Shown here in pieces: positions 1-12,360 of a DNA stretch of 64,000 bases. The stretch's first letter is position 1; every line of letters begins with the position of its first letter. Under the pieces are notes generated by a model. The model searched no databases, was not told where the DNA came from, and saw only the letters and a list, made by a program, of their open reading frames with translations. Position numbers and translations under genes: made by a program. The DNA is from Chimonanthus salicifolius (taxonomy: Eukaryota; Streptophyta; Magnoliopsida; Laurales; Calycanthaceae): the NCBI GenBank assembly GCA_013350335.1, contig CM023539.1, forward strand, positions 37,868,631-37,932,630, in the 5' to 3' direction.

Positions 1-295
1 TATTTAGAATCAAGAAAAAACAATTTTGGCCATGATTTGAGTGTGTAAAACCATTTCAAAGTTTAAGGGAAAACCCGATTTTAAGTGTACCAGTGTGCTT
101 TCAGTGTTAAAATTGGATGGCCAACTGAGTTTTAAAGCTTTAAAATATTCCCTATGGAAAGCGGACTCCCAGAGAAGTCCATCGGACCGGCTAGATGTGG
201 AAACCGAATCTGGAAAACCCACTGTTTCCGGATTCGTATTTCATACAGCGTCTACCATCACTGTCTGCTGGTGCAGACAGTGGAGGAAGTCGATT

Positions 296-646
296 CTCGG
301 ACGCTCCGAGAGTCAATCTTCGGACGGTCTGAGGGTCACACCCTTCTGACTGTCCGAGAAGACCCCTCGGACGATCCGAGCGTCACCAGAAGCCCCGATG
401 CGCCCGAGGCTAGCTTGACTCGCCCGGATGTTCCGAGCAGAGTTTGGAAGGACCGAACCCCACTCGGATGATCCGAGCCTCACTCGGTATGTTCCGAGGC
501 ACCAGACCCACCGAGACTTGTTTTTCGGATTTTATAGGTTCGGAAGGACTTCGGACGATCCGAGACCCGATCTTCGGACGATCCGAAGTCAGACCCAAGA
601 TTCGAGGTCAGTGACTAGTTTAGGCAGTGATTTGGATGATCCGAAG
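296..646. repeat. Array of short palindromes TCGGAYGATCCGA in LTR A1
   Basis: About nine copies of a 13-17 bp imperfect palindrome, e.g. CTCGGACGATCCGAG at 366-380, at 464-478, and CTTCGGACGATCCGAAG at 572-588. Spacing is irregular, roughly 15-75 bp. Spacers are unrelated to each other. The same array occurs in A2. Confidence 0.8.
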
Positions 647-2318
647 CCACAGTACCTGGTTCCGAGGCATTGTTCTGAGGGACCCAGTTTTTAAATGTCA
701 AATCTTGTTTGATTGTTATTGATTGTAGGTGATGTTAGTACCCCATTGTTAATCTAAAAATGTACTAATCCTCTTCTCTTATTACTATAGTGTATCTACT
801 ACTGTATTCACTTCCAGGCCGACTCTATTGGTCGGGCACTGAGTGATTTCACTTTCAGGCGACGCTATATTTGTCGGGCACTAAGTGACCTCGAGGCCTT
901 ACTTAAAATGTCAGATCTGGTCCTATCTAGAAGACAACCGAGAAATGACCTGAGAATCTAGACCTAACTCAATAAGTAAATCTGGTCAATGCCCAGAAGA
1001 CAATATGAGTTTTGGACTGTAACGCCCTGCCCTTTTTTACTCGCTTTCCTTAGCTTTCCTAAAATCAGAATCTATTTTTTTTTTAATAAAAAAAGGGTGA
1101 TAGAGAGTGGGACGTCACGACGCGAGATAAATCCGAACTTCTAAAGTTCGACCCTTAACTGGCCAACCCTATGTGTGCATGGAATAAGTCCATGAAAACG
1201 GTTCACACATTACAATATAAATATGCGGAATTAAAATCATAATATGCAGAATTATAATAGAACCAAGTTCTATTCCATTTCAGATAGCAAAGTACTTTAA
1301 GTCCTTAATCATAATTAAAGTTAACTCAATTATCCAAATAAATATCCAACCATAGGAAATCATCTAAGTTATTACACATCCAAAGTCTAGTTACTCAAAT
1401 ACAAGTCCATAAATAATTCAATCAAAATATAAAATAAAATCACCCAAGCTCCTATGCCTGGCCCGTTTTGCGTTCATCCTTCTCCTTGTTTCCTATATCA
1501 TCCAATAGGGTAGAAGTAGGGGCGTTAGTGTAATACCCTGCCTTAGATTAGGCGTAGTTTAGCTTAACAATCTTGTTTGACCGGTTAATCTCGAAGATTA
1601 TGGTGAGGGCTTTGAGGAAACCCAGGTGTGGCCGAATCCAAGCTCGAAAGCTCAATGATCTAGCTCGTCCAGCTGGAGGGGCATTTTGGTAATTTACCGC
1701 TTGTAGTTATTATTTTATAAATTATGTTGTTATATGATTATTATTGAATGATAATGTTCTCCTTAATAAAGGATTGGTATTTCTAATTTTAAAATAAATT
1801 TTATTTTCAGAAAGTGGTAATTAAAACCGCCCGTCAAAACCCCGAAAGGGAGTATTAATTATTTTAAAAGATTTTGGAAATGAAATAAATTTCGAAACTA
1901 GAATCTTATGTTAAATCATTTTAACTATGGTCTAGTTATTCTTTGACGCCCCAAAATGAGATTTCTAAATGGTTTTATTTAACATTTGTTTAACTAAGTA
2001 AATAGTATTAAATTATGGTTTTTATTTAAATCAATGGCTTTTAGTGAGAGTTAAATTCCAAAATTTTTATGGTGATTATGGTTTTCAAAACCCAACTTAC
2101 CTGTAAGGTTGGATTAAGATTTTGAGTTTTTAAAATCATGTTTTTAGTTAAAAATCGGCTTTTATATAAAAGAGGGACTTTTTGCAAAAATTGGAAGTTT
2201 GCAGGGACTTTTTTGCAGCCCAGACTACCGAACAGTGTAACCATTGTTCGGGACGTTAGCTCCGGCTGCATGCACAAGCATGCAGTGGCCGGATGGCCCC
2301 AATTCCTGGCCAAATTTC

Positions 2319-2325
2319 TATAAAA
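2319..2325 (+). promoter_or_regulatory. TATA box of LTR A2
   Basis: TATAAAA within TTTCTATAAAATGGCC, about 790 bp into the LTR. It is the best candidate core promoter and gives the likely reading direction of family A. A1 cannot be compared because that part is outside the window. Confidence 0.5.
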
Positions 2326-2825
2326 TGGCCATCCATGAAGCAGATCAACTCCCAGCAAATTTTCTATCTTCCTCCTGCACTCAGCTGAAAATCAAAACCC
2401 AGCCGATCACCCTCTGTTTCCTTCCCAGTTTTCAGTCACCAGTACCTTAGAGGGAGATTTTTCAGAAGATCAGTTTTCAGCCCAGGAACTCCAATGAAGG
2501 TAACCACTGTATTCCGCTTTCGATTTCAATTAATTTAGAATCAAGAAAAATTGAATTTGACTATGATTTGAGCAAGAAAACCATTTCAAAGTTTTAAGAA
2601 AATCTTGGTTTTTAGTGTATCAGTGGGCTTTTGGGATTAAGATCTCATGGCCTATTGAGTTTTATGACCTTAAACCATTCCCTATGGAAAGAGGACTCCC
2701 AGAGGAGTCCATCGGACCGTCTAGGTGTGGAAATCGAATCCGGAAAACCCTATGTTTCCGGATTCGTAATTTATTGTGTGTTTGCCGTCACTGTCTGCTG
2801 TTGCAGACAATGGAGGAAGATGACT

Positions 2826-3156
2826 CTCGGACGGTCGAGAGTCGATCTTCAGACCGTCCGAGAGTACCCCTCGGACGTTCCGAGCATCACCCGAAGCCCA
2901 GTTACGCCCGAGGCTGGCTTGACCCACGCGGACGATCCGAGCAGAGCTCAGAAGGACCGAACCTACTCGGATGTTTCGAGCCCTAACTTCGGATGTTCCG
3001 AGGTACCCAGACCCACCGAGACTTGTTTTTCTCTATTTTTTATGGTTCGGATGGACTTCGGATGATCCGAGACCAGATCATCGGACGATTCGAAGTCAGA
3101 CCCATGATCCGAGGTTAGTTACTAGTTTAGGTGTGGTTCGGATGATCCGAAGCCAC
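2826..3156. repeat. Array of short palindromes in LTR A2
   Basis: The counterpart of the A1 array, with copies near 2826, 2870, 2929, 2967, 2988, 3056, 3078 and 3137 (e.g. CTTCGGATGATCCGAG). Several arms differ from A1, but differences in one arm are often matched in the other. Confidence 0.75.
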
Positions 3157-3574
3157 AGTACCTGGTTCCGAAACATGTTCCAAGGGACCTAGCTTTTGAA
3201 GTGTAAAATGTTATTATTTGATTAATGATTGCGTGTGATGTTAGTACCCCTTGTTAACCTTAAAAATGTATTAACCCTCTTCTCTTATTAGTATAGTGTA
3301 TATACTCTTTTATTCACTTCCAGGCCGACTCTATTGGTCGGGCACTGAGTGATCTCACTTCCAGGCCGACGCTATATTTGTCTGGCACTGAGTGACCTCG
3401 AGGCCTTATTCAAAATGTCAGATCTGGTCCTATCCAGAAGACAACCGAGAAGTGACCTAAAGAATCTAGACCTAATTCAATAAGTCAATCTGGTCAATGC
3501 CCAAAAGACAATATGAGTTTTGGACTGAGCACCTTTTTACTATACTATCTTGTGGATTATTATAATTTAAAAAG

Positions 3575-5011
3575 GGGTGCCCATATAGACACCGCAAAAA
3601 CCTGCAAGCAGACACCGAATTCGGAAATTTCACTGGAAATTACCATTTTGCCCTTTCCGCGTGGAATCGATCGATCGATTCTGCAGTGCATTTTCGCGTT
3701 GATCGATCGATTCTAGCAGCGGAAGAAATGGATCGGATTTGATTCCGTCGATCGATTGATAGCATCAATCGATTCTGTCGATCGATTGATGCTATTGATC
3801 GATTCATCATATGCATGCTACAGTAATTAAAAAAAAAATCTTTAAAACTTTAACGTTATTTTTTAATCATTGTGTATTTTTAAAATTTCTCAAATTAAAT
3901 ATCTTGACTAATTACGATAGTCTGATAAAAATACTTTAAGACTTTAAGGTCTTTTGACACTCCGAAATATTTAAAACACAGTATTTTACAAATAAGGGTA
4001 TCTCTAGGGTATGCCGAAAACACATTTAGGAGTGTCAAAAGACCTTAAAGTCTTACAGTATTTTTATCAGGTTATCGTAATTAGTCCGGATATTCAATTT
4101 AAGAAATTTTGAAAATACAAAGTGTTTAAAAAATAATGTTAAAGTTTTAAATTTTAACATTATTTTTTAAACACTGTGTATTTTCAAAATTTCTCAAATT
4201 GAATATCCGGACTAATTACGATAACCTGATAAAAATACTTTAAGACTTTAAGGTCTTTTGACACTCCAAAATATTTAAAACACAGTATTTTACAAATAAG
4301 AGTATCCCTAGGGTGTGCCGAAAACAGATTTAGGAGTGTCAAAAGACCTTAAAGTCTTAAAGTATTTTTATCAGGTTATCGTAATTAGTCCGGATATTTA
4401 ATTTGAGAAAATTTGAAAATACACAATGCTTAAAAAATAATGTTAAAGTTTTAAAGGAAAGATAAAACTTTAACATTATTTTTTAAGCACTGTGTATTTT
4501 CAAAATTTCTCAAATTGAATATCCGGACTAATTACGATAACCTGATAAAAATACTTTAAGACTTTAAGGTCTTTTGACACTCCTAAATGTGTTTTCGGCA
4601 TACCCTAGAGATACCCTTATTTGTAAAATACTGTGTTTTAAATATTTCGGAGTGTCAAAAGACCTTAAAGTCTTAAAGTATTTTTATCAGACTATCGTAA
4701 TTAGTCCAGATATTTAATTTGAGAAATTTTAAAAATATACAGTGCTTAAAAAATAACGTTAAAGTTTTAAAGATTTTTTTTTTATTTAATTATTGTAGCA
4801 TGCATATGATGAATCGATCGATAGCATCAATCGATCGACGGAATCAAATCCGATCCATTTCTTCCGCTGCTAGAATCGATCGATCAACGCGAAAATGCAC
4901 CGCAGAATCGATCGATCGATTCCATGCGGAAAGGGCAAAATGGTAATTTCCAGTGAAATTTCCGAATTCGGTGTCTGCTGGCAGGTTTTTGCAGTGTCTA
5001 TATGGGCACCC
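3575..5011. mobile_element. Non-autonomous Mutator-like element (MULE/MITE), giant palindrome
   Basis: Left end GGGTGCCCATATAGACACCG and the inverted right end match almost perfectly. Inverted similarity extends about 250 bp inward on each side. A perfect 9-bp TSD, TTTAAAAAG, lies at 3566-3574 and 5012-5020. A 9-bp TSD with long terminal inverted repeats is typical of Mutator-like elements. The empty site is seen in A1 (TTTAAAAAGGATAGAAATC near 12942). There is no transposase. The arms contain runs of ATCGATCGAT. The centre is three foldback units, annotated separately. Confidence 0.88.
3837..4772. repeat. Three ~310-bp foldback units inside the Mutator-like element
   Basis: Units at about 3837-4150, 4140-4455 and 4460-4772. 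Each is an imperfect palindrome whose outer arms carry GACTAATTACGATA and GACTTTAAGGTCTTTTGACA with their complements. The third unit has its centre inverted relative to the other two. Related units occur in the hAT-like element at 32862-33490. Confidence 0.8.
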
Positions 5012-6480
5012 TTTAAAAAGTTTAGAAACCAAGTAGGAGACTCAATTCCATGTACCTTGGATATTTTTGGGAAAACGTATAATTTCGAAATACTATTTGT
5101 GTGTATGTATTTGATATGTATATTGATTGTGCACTTTTCTGTTTGCAGTAAGATGTAAACAGGTTATTTCTGAGATAAGTCTTCAGCAATGAGTGGTTTG
5201 AGATTTGATTAACACACTCATGTGCCTAGACATGATGCACTATGGTAAAGTGCTTATGATGATTATGAATGCTATGATGTTGATCATATGAAATGTGTAA
5301 GACTGCTTCCACGTGCCTTGACTATTGAATCAATATAGGCCATATGGGAGATGGTTTACGTCTACTAGACCATGGGTGTCGACAGTTGCTGACTTAAGGG
5401 TGTCAGTATCGGCTATGGGAGAGCAGGAGATGTACTTGAAAGGATGTATTTTGATCTTGTCGGGACTTAATACAATGGTCTTAGTGTAGTCGGTAGGCAT
5501 TACATTGGATGATAGCAGTACTGGAAAGATGATGATGAAATGATGGAAATAATGATGAGATTTTACTTGATATTGTGAATTTTATTATCAAGCATGAGAT
5601 ATTATATTGCAACTGTTGATAACTCGTTGTTTACTTTAAAACTGCACTGTTATATTTCCTTCACTGGGCTAATTAGCTCACCCCACTCACCTTTCAGGAG
5701 ATGAACCCGAGGAGGAGAACCCTCTATTTCAAGCTTAGGGTGGATAAGCTGCGGCGGTGTTTTGGGATTCCCACTGAGGGGAATACCCTTATATTTGCTT
5801 GTTGATTCTTGGAACCATTTACTTTTGTAAAGTACCGGGTGTGGTATTTGATTTGTATCGATATTATGTATTGAGACTAGTACATTTCTGTAGTCACTCT
5901 GATGTGTTTTGAAATGATAAATCAATGGTTGGATTTATATGATCATATTATGTGTTTTGATGTTGTTGTTTATGTCTATTTGCTGGATAGACTTATGGTA
6001 TATGTTTGAGTCCACATGTTGGATCATATGTGACCTTTGGGCCAAACTGTTGATCCAACCCAGTTAGAATGCTTGAATTAGTTTAACTTCAAAAAAAAAA
6101 AAAATCAGTCGCGTTCTGGGCCCACCTTTCGGGTCGGGGTGTGACAGTTAAAGCAACGCGCCCAGTAGGTATTCCAGTTAGGGTTAACACATGGTTAGTA
6201 CAAAACATATATAATAATATCATAATGTCAAAAGCCATATAAACCATGCCATGCAATGATGACCAATGCAATAAGTCCCACCCATCACATGTACATTTAA
6301 GTACCCACCACATAGGTCTTTCGGACGCTCCAACGGAGTGTGAATCCTCTGGTTTCTTCCTGATGGAAAAGCACATCAAGGTGTCCCACATAACTTTTCG
6401 GACGCCCCGACGGAGTGTGGCCCCTCCGGTTACATATCCTTCACCCATGCCATGCATGAGATGCAAATGAATCACATGCT

Positions 6481-6590
6481 ATTTTATCATATAAACATAG
6501 CATTTAAAATCACAGTTTGAAACATATTCCACACATGTTATTTTATCATATAAACATAGCATTGAAAATCACAATTTGAAACATATTCCT
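6481..6590. repeat. 59-bp tandem duplication in LTR B1
   Basis: Two adjacent copies of a block starting ATTTTATCATATAAACATAG, with period about 59 bp and a few substitutions. I see no such doubling at the equivalent place in B2. Confidence 0.8.
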
Positions 6591-6818
6591 TTACAACATA
6601 ATTTCATCAAAAATAAGATAAAACAATTGTTCATAAACCCATGGTTACAAAGAGGTGGAATCCTACTAAAGACCACTACGTGTCCTTACGCTTTCGTCCG
6701 GTAACCGCTCAAGATCGTTCACACATTGTGAGGTCCCGTTACTTTATAATATAACAATCAATTAAAACCAAGTCCCACTTGATTTACAATAATGTCCAAG
6801 TCCATAGACCAAACTTGT

Positions 6819-8336
6819 GGGGTTCGGCCATACACCATGGCCGAATCTCACCCCTTTTGTTTTAGTTTCCTTTTTGCTCATTTATTCAATTAAGTCCACA
6901 CCCATGCCATCCTTGATTCATAAAACCAAACACTTATAGATTAATCATCTAACCTTATTAAGTCCATAAACTCATTCCCCATGGGGTTCGGCCATACATC
7001 ATGGCCGAACCCATGATTCATCACTTTCACCCTTTATTACAAGTTTGCCATTGGTCTAATCTTTAATTAATATTTCATTCATTTTAATAAGCCATACATA
7101 GACCCTTTGTCCACCAAATAATTCCCATGGGGTTCGGCCATACACCATGGCCGAACCCATGGTCCATTAATTCACTTAATTACAATAATGCCATTATACC
7201 TAATAACATAACCAATAACATAAACCATGAACATAGGTCTATATGTAATTAAATCCCTCATTACCTTAAACATGCATAACCACTCTAAGTATCCCTTAAA
7301 ATATTCCAACACATGATCCATCATATAATTCATGGGGTTCGGCCATACACCATGGCCGAACCCTATGTCCATTATTTTCACCTATTTACAATATTGCCAT
7401 CCATGGCTATCATTCCATTATTCTCATTTACATTATATTTAAGCTAATAAATAAACCACTAACAAGATTCATGGGGTTCGGCCATACACCATGGCCGAAC
7501 CCATGATCTTTCATTTTCAGCCGATATTACCAAATTCCCATTACCTCCATCATTGTCTCTCCTTAAATCTAATCACCATATTAAGTCCATAAAGGACCTC
7601 ATGGGGTTCGGCCATACACCATGGCCGAACCCATGATCTTTCAATTTGACCTATAATTACAACTTTGTCATCCATTAAAACATAACCAATGCTTCTCCAT
7701 TTAAATTACCATATTTCCATTCATGGCTAACATTCCATAACCAATCCTTTAACAAATGCCTAGGTTCATGTTTGATCCACAAACCCATCTCATCGGGTTC
7801 GGCCATACATCATGGCCGAACCCATGATCTTTCATCTCCTTAATTTAAGGTCCAATAACAAAAACAAAAACCCATAATCCAATGATATAATCCATAATTA
7901 GATACTTTCTAATTTAATCTCCACCTTTCAAAACAATCCATCATTAGATACTTTCTAAATTAGTAACATCTTCCATGGGGTTCGGCCATATACCATGGCC
8001 GAACCCTATGGTTCCAAAATCCTCACTTTAACAAAATTTAACCAATATTCCTCCATGGGTTTCGGCCTTTCATTATGGCCGAACCCTATGGTTCATCAAC
8101 TTCTCTAAAACCATTTAAATCCTTTAAAAATATTATTATCCTTTTCATGGGATTCACCCTTCAAAATCCCATAATTATTACCATGTCATTTCATGGTTTT
8201 CAACCCATAAAAATAACCAATGTTCCTCCATGGGGTTCAGCCCTTCATCATGGCCGAACCCTATGGTTCATCAATCCATTAATTAACCATAATCATCCCT
8301 TAATTTTTCTTCCATGGGCATGGCCGAACCCTATGG
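6819..8336. repeat. Array of 10-11 hairpins GGTTCGGCCAT-N5-ATGGCCGAACC in LTR B1
   Basis: Copies start near 6819, 6981, 7127, 7331, 7471, 7601, 7793, 7974, 8054, 8229 and 8312 (the last is a half copy). The stem is 11-12 bp and the loop mostly ACACC or ACATC. Most copies are near perfect, with a flanking ATGGG/CCCATG that lengthens the stem. Spacers of about 50-170 bp are AT-rich and unrelated to one another. Confidence 0.9.
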
Positions 8337-8469
8337 TTCCTTATCTTAAACAAAATATCAAAACCATTTACCGGTTTCGCGACTCCTCCGGTTTTCCTTC
8401 GATTGTTCTTGCTCTTCCAATCCTTCTCTTCCTTGGTCTTTTCCTTTTGCTGGCTGCCTCCTTCTTCTC

Positions 8470-8868
8470 TAAATAATGCCGTGTGCCCTTGTTGATTATG
8501 CTGCTACCTTTCTTTGTATGCAATGTCTGTATGCACTACCTTTGTATGCCATGAGCTCTTGTCTTTCTTTTACAAAAACTCCTAATCGCTCCCATCTTTA
8601 AACAATGCCATGTGCTCCTTCGTCTCTCTAAGATAGCAATTTCCATTTCTCCTTTTCAGCCAATGTAATATACATAGATGTTGCCAAGACCCTTCTAGAT
8701 TTTGTGTGTGTGCCGTGCGCCCCTTCCTTGTGCCTTAATTAGAAGTTGCTGACCCTTCCATTTAGAAGTTGCCTCTTTTATAAACTTCCATTTAATCCTA
8801 ACTTAGAAGGTGCCATGCGCCCCTCTTGTTGCCTTTTTTATAAACTTCCATTTAATCCTTACTTAGAA
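8470..8868. repeat. Degenerate direct repeats around GTGCCRTGYGCCCCT in LTR B1
   Basis: The core occurs near 8480, 8605, 8710 and 8810, and again beyond the B2 insertion at about 12366 and 12400. It is linked to TTAATTAGAAGTTGCC or TTTATAAACTTCCATTTAATCC. It looks like decayed tandem duplication inside B1. B2 inserted within it, and the undisturbed neighbour copy at 8810 supplies the empty-site sequence. Confidence 0.6.
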
Positions 8869-11800
8869 TGTAACGCCCCGCCCTTTCGAAATTCAGAGTC
8901 TAATTTTTTTTTTTTAATAAATTAAAGCCGAAATAGGGCGGATGACGTCACGACGCGAGTTAAGTTCGGACTTCCAAAGTCTGACCCTTAACTGGCCACC
9001 CATGTGTGCATGGACTAAACCATGAAAACAATCCACGCATGTAACTAATCAAGCTATGCGGAATAAAACTAGACCAATTGCGGAAATAAACTGAACAGAT
9101 AGCAAGTACAAGTCTCCCATTAAAACTATTTAAACCAAATATCCATTATCAAAACTATAAACAAACCATAGCAAAGTTACTAGCTATTACATGTCCATAA
9201 AATGTAATTCAAATGACAATAAAATATAAATCCATTCCAACACTCAAATGCTTAAGCTTGGCTCCCCTCTTGGTCCTCAACCTTCTCTTTCCCTTTCCTT
9301 TTACCTGCATTATCCTCTAAGGATAGAAATAGGGCGTTAGATCAACGCGCCCAGTAGGTTTTCCTATCAGGGCTACCACATGGTTAGTATATACAACATG
9401 CATATATATAGTATATGATCATCAAAAACAATGTATGTAAGTGCAAATGTAATGAGTCCTACCCATCACAAGTATACATAGCTATCACTTGACAAGACTC
9501 TCACGTCAAGGTAATCTAGAGTACTCCTCATTTCCTCTAGATAGGACTCTCATCATTAAGTTATTCCTCATGGCGGGACTCTCATTGCCTAAGGAGGCCC
9601 CACAGCTGCGTCACAGGCATACCCACGGAGTGTGGGCTCTGGCTTCCATAATCATCACCCCATGCCATGCATGAGATGTCAATGAATTATATGTCATTTG
9701 TAAGTATATATCTCATCATTCAAAACCACTTTGAAACATGAAACAATAACAATATATCTCATAAAAACCATGACAAAACCAATTATAAAAGTGGTTCCAA
9801 GTAGGTAGGAAACCTATTGAAAATTCACTTAAGTGCCCTTCTTCTTAAGCGTCACCCGATCACGACTCGTGCGCCGTTCAAGTTCTGTTACCTTTTTCAT
9901 ATAACAGCGAGTTAATAACTTAACATTCTAATTTCTCATCAAGTTTAGATCCCATAAACCATCTTGTGGGGTTCGGCCATACCCATGGCCGAACCTCACC
10001 CACTTTGGATTTGGTCTCCCTTTTCATTTGATTAAGACTAAAACACTTCATCCTTCAAAACATGTCTTGGTAGGGTTCGGCCATACAATATCGCCGAACC
10101 TTATCACTTTGGTTTTGGACCCTTCTTTTCAAGTCCTTTGATCAATCCCTCCATTTGACTTGTATTTACAGTTTTGCCATTGGCCTAACCAATGCTTACT
10201 TTTGCTAATAATCCAAGTCCATATAACCAATCCACCTTAGTGGCATTCGGCCATACAACATGGCCGAACCTCACCACTTTGTTTTTGATCCTTTTACACA
10301 TTTCATACATAAATCTTCATTTTGATTTTAACCAATCAAATTACAAGTTAGCCACTAGGTCTAACAAATAACCATTAGTGGGGTTCGGCCATACCACATG
10401 GCCGAACCTCACCATACTGATTTTGTCCCTTTTTCCATCATATATAATGGCTGATTATTTACTTATCACTAAGTCCAAAGATAAGCATATATGATTCCTT
10501 AATCCAAGGTCCATTTATCCCATAAAATGGTACATGGGGTTCGGCCATACACATGGCCGAACCCTATGGTTCTCTTTGGCTCAATCCTTCCATCCTTGTG
10601 CATGGTTCATACACATATCTTAATCATAAAAATAATATGATTCAGCCATACATTGACCGATCCTACACATTAGCCTTAATTCCATTTAAATCACATAAAC
10701 ACCCCATAATATTGTATGGTTTTTATCTCTCAAAAACCATCACAAATAACCATAAACTTATCAAATCTTTTCATGGTGTTCGGCCATCCAAAGTGGCCGA
10801 ACCCTATGGCCCATGATTTGAACCTTTTTAACATATACTTTGCCTCATTAAAACATATAAAAATCTCCATGGTTTTGCATGGTTTTTAGCCTTCGAAAAC
10901 CATCAATCTAACCAACTCTTTTCATGGGGTTCGGCCATCCAAAGTGGCCGAACCCTATGATCCATTTCCAACCCTTTTAAACACCATCTTCCATGGTTTA
11001 GACCTTTGACAAATTCGGCCATAACATGGCCAAATTATGACATTCAAATCCATGACTTAAAACCCTTTATAATATCGGGAAAACCCTCCATAGTTATTTA
11101 CCTTTCTTTATACAATTTGATTTAGCATGATCACCTTCTTTGATGGGGTTCGGCCATACCCATGGCCGAACCTCATCCACCATTTTTATCTTTGAAGGTT
11201 CTTACACTTATAACTTAGGGTTTGGCCATACAAAGACCAAACCATAATCCTTGATCATGATAATTAACAAAACCTTAATGAAGTACTTACCAATGCACAC
11301 TCTTCTAATTTTCCTTGGCTCCTTCTTACTTCCTTCCTTCTTGCTCTCCTTTTGATCCTTGGCTGATTGTATGCTTGAACAATGGTGAAAACACCAAAGG
11401 ATAATTCGGCCAAGAGGGTAGGTTTTTGAGAGAGAGGGAGAGAGATGCAAGCTCCAAGTTTTTGCAACGTAAAATTCGGCCAAGAATGTGGTGCACATCT
11501 TTTTGTTAAACAGCCCTTGAACCCCCATTTTCCTCATTAACTCTTGATCAAACCAAGGAGTCTTTTGATACTAACCAAGGCATCCCTTGGCACTCCCAAC
11601 GTTGGGCTTTGGGTTTCCATCATGAGATGGAAACCCACCAAATTCCCCATGTGATTCTTATCCCATTCATTAAATCTTATGCATGGGAAACCCACTCCAC
11701 AAGTACCCAACGTGTGGGACTTGTTTTGTGGTGTTTAAGACCATGGCAACTCCTCACCTCCCCATTTGACTCAATGGAATTTATGGTCTCTTTGGTTTCC

Positions 11801-12360
11801 AACTCATTAGCCTAACTCACCACATTTAATGCCATTCATTTAATGCACTTGAGTCAACTCCATTATTTTATTTAAATCCAACTCATTTCAGTCCCAACTC
11901 AACCTGATTTGACTCACCCTTTAAGCTTACTTGAGGGTCCACACAGTCAACCATGGTAAACATGGTCAATTCGACCCATTGGGTCCCCACTTGGCTCATT
12001 GATCCATTTTGACGCCATGACCCATTTATGGGTGGTTTACCCATTTAAATGTGATTTTCATATTTGCATCAAGCCTACCCATTTATGCTCCATTTAGTTT
12101 CAAATCAATCCAGCTTAACCCCATTAAAATTGAGCTCACCCAATGGTCAAATAAGTCCACAATGACCCATTGGGACCATCTTGACCCAATTTGATGTACA
12201 TTACCTATTTAATTAAATTTGACACTTATAATATGTACATTGGGTCTTATCTTGAACAATGGGCCCCACCATTTTCTCATTTACAATCACATCTATTAAA
12301 TTTACCATTTCAGTGGCATTTTCGTAAATATTAATATCATTGAGAAATTGGGGTGTTACA
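8869..12360. mobile_element. Solo LTR family B, copy B2, inserted in B1
   Basis: Starts TGTAACGCCCCGCCC and ends GGGGTGTTACA; 3492 bp. The left flank is TAGAA and the right flank TAGGT. The undisturbed neighbouring repeat (CTTAGAAGGTGCC near 8807) suggests the right copy of the TSD lost two bases. It shares with B1 the leader block, the hairpin array and both ends. No coding sequence is recognised. Confidence 0.82.
9967..11244. repeat. Hairpin array in LTR B2 (about ten copies)
   Basis: Copies near 9967, 10072, 10241, 10379, 10534, 10772, 10922, 11011, 11143 and 11215. The stem core TTCGGCC/GGCCGAA matches B1. Loops vary more (CCAAAG, ACA, ACCAC) and the 11011 and 11215 copies are decayed. 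Spacing differs from B1, so the arrays are not simply collinear. Confidence 0.88.

Larger units (their letters stand above)
1529..6146 (+). mobile_element. Solo LTR family A, copy A2, inserted in B1
   Basis: Starts TGTAATACCCTGCC and ends GGGTGTGACA. Flanks are GTTAG (1524-1528) and GTTAA (6147-6151), a 5-bp TSD with one change. B2 supplies the empty site: it reads GGGCGTTAGATCAACGCGCC at about 9332, where B1 is interrupted. About 3.2 kb without the Mutator-like insert. A TATA box lies at 2319. It is much longer than most plant LTRs. Confidence 0.88.

Noticed and set aside
351..351. Loss of a P-loop glycine in the intact lectin kinase (residue 351, Ser instead of Gly in the duplicate; coordinates here are residue numbers)
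   Set aside because: Residue 351 is a variable position of the GxGxxG loop; the three key glycines are present.
1..6146. A1 and A2 as the two LTRs of one element
   Set aside because: A2 lies inside B1, which lies inside A1; TSDs and empty sites show separate insertions.
6819..11244. CRISPR-like array
   Set aside because: The repeats are regularly worded, but spacers vary from about 50 to 200 bp, the repeats are self-complementary, the DNA is plant nuclear, and there are no cas genes.
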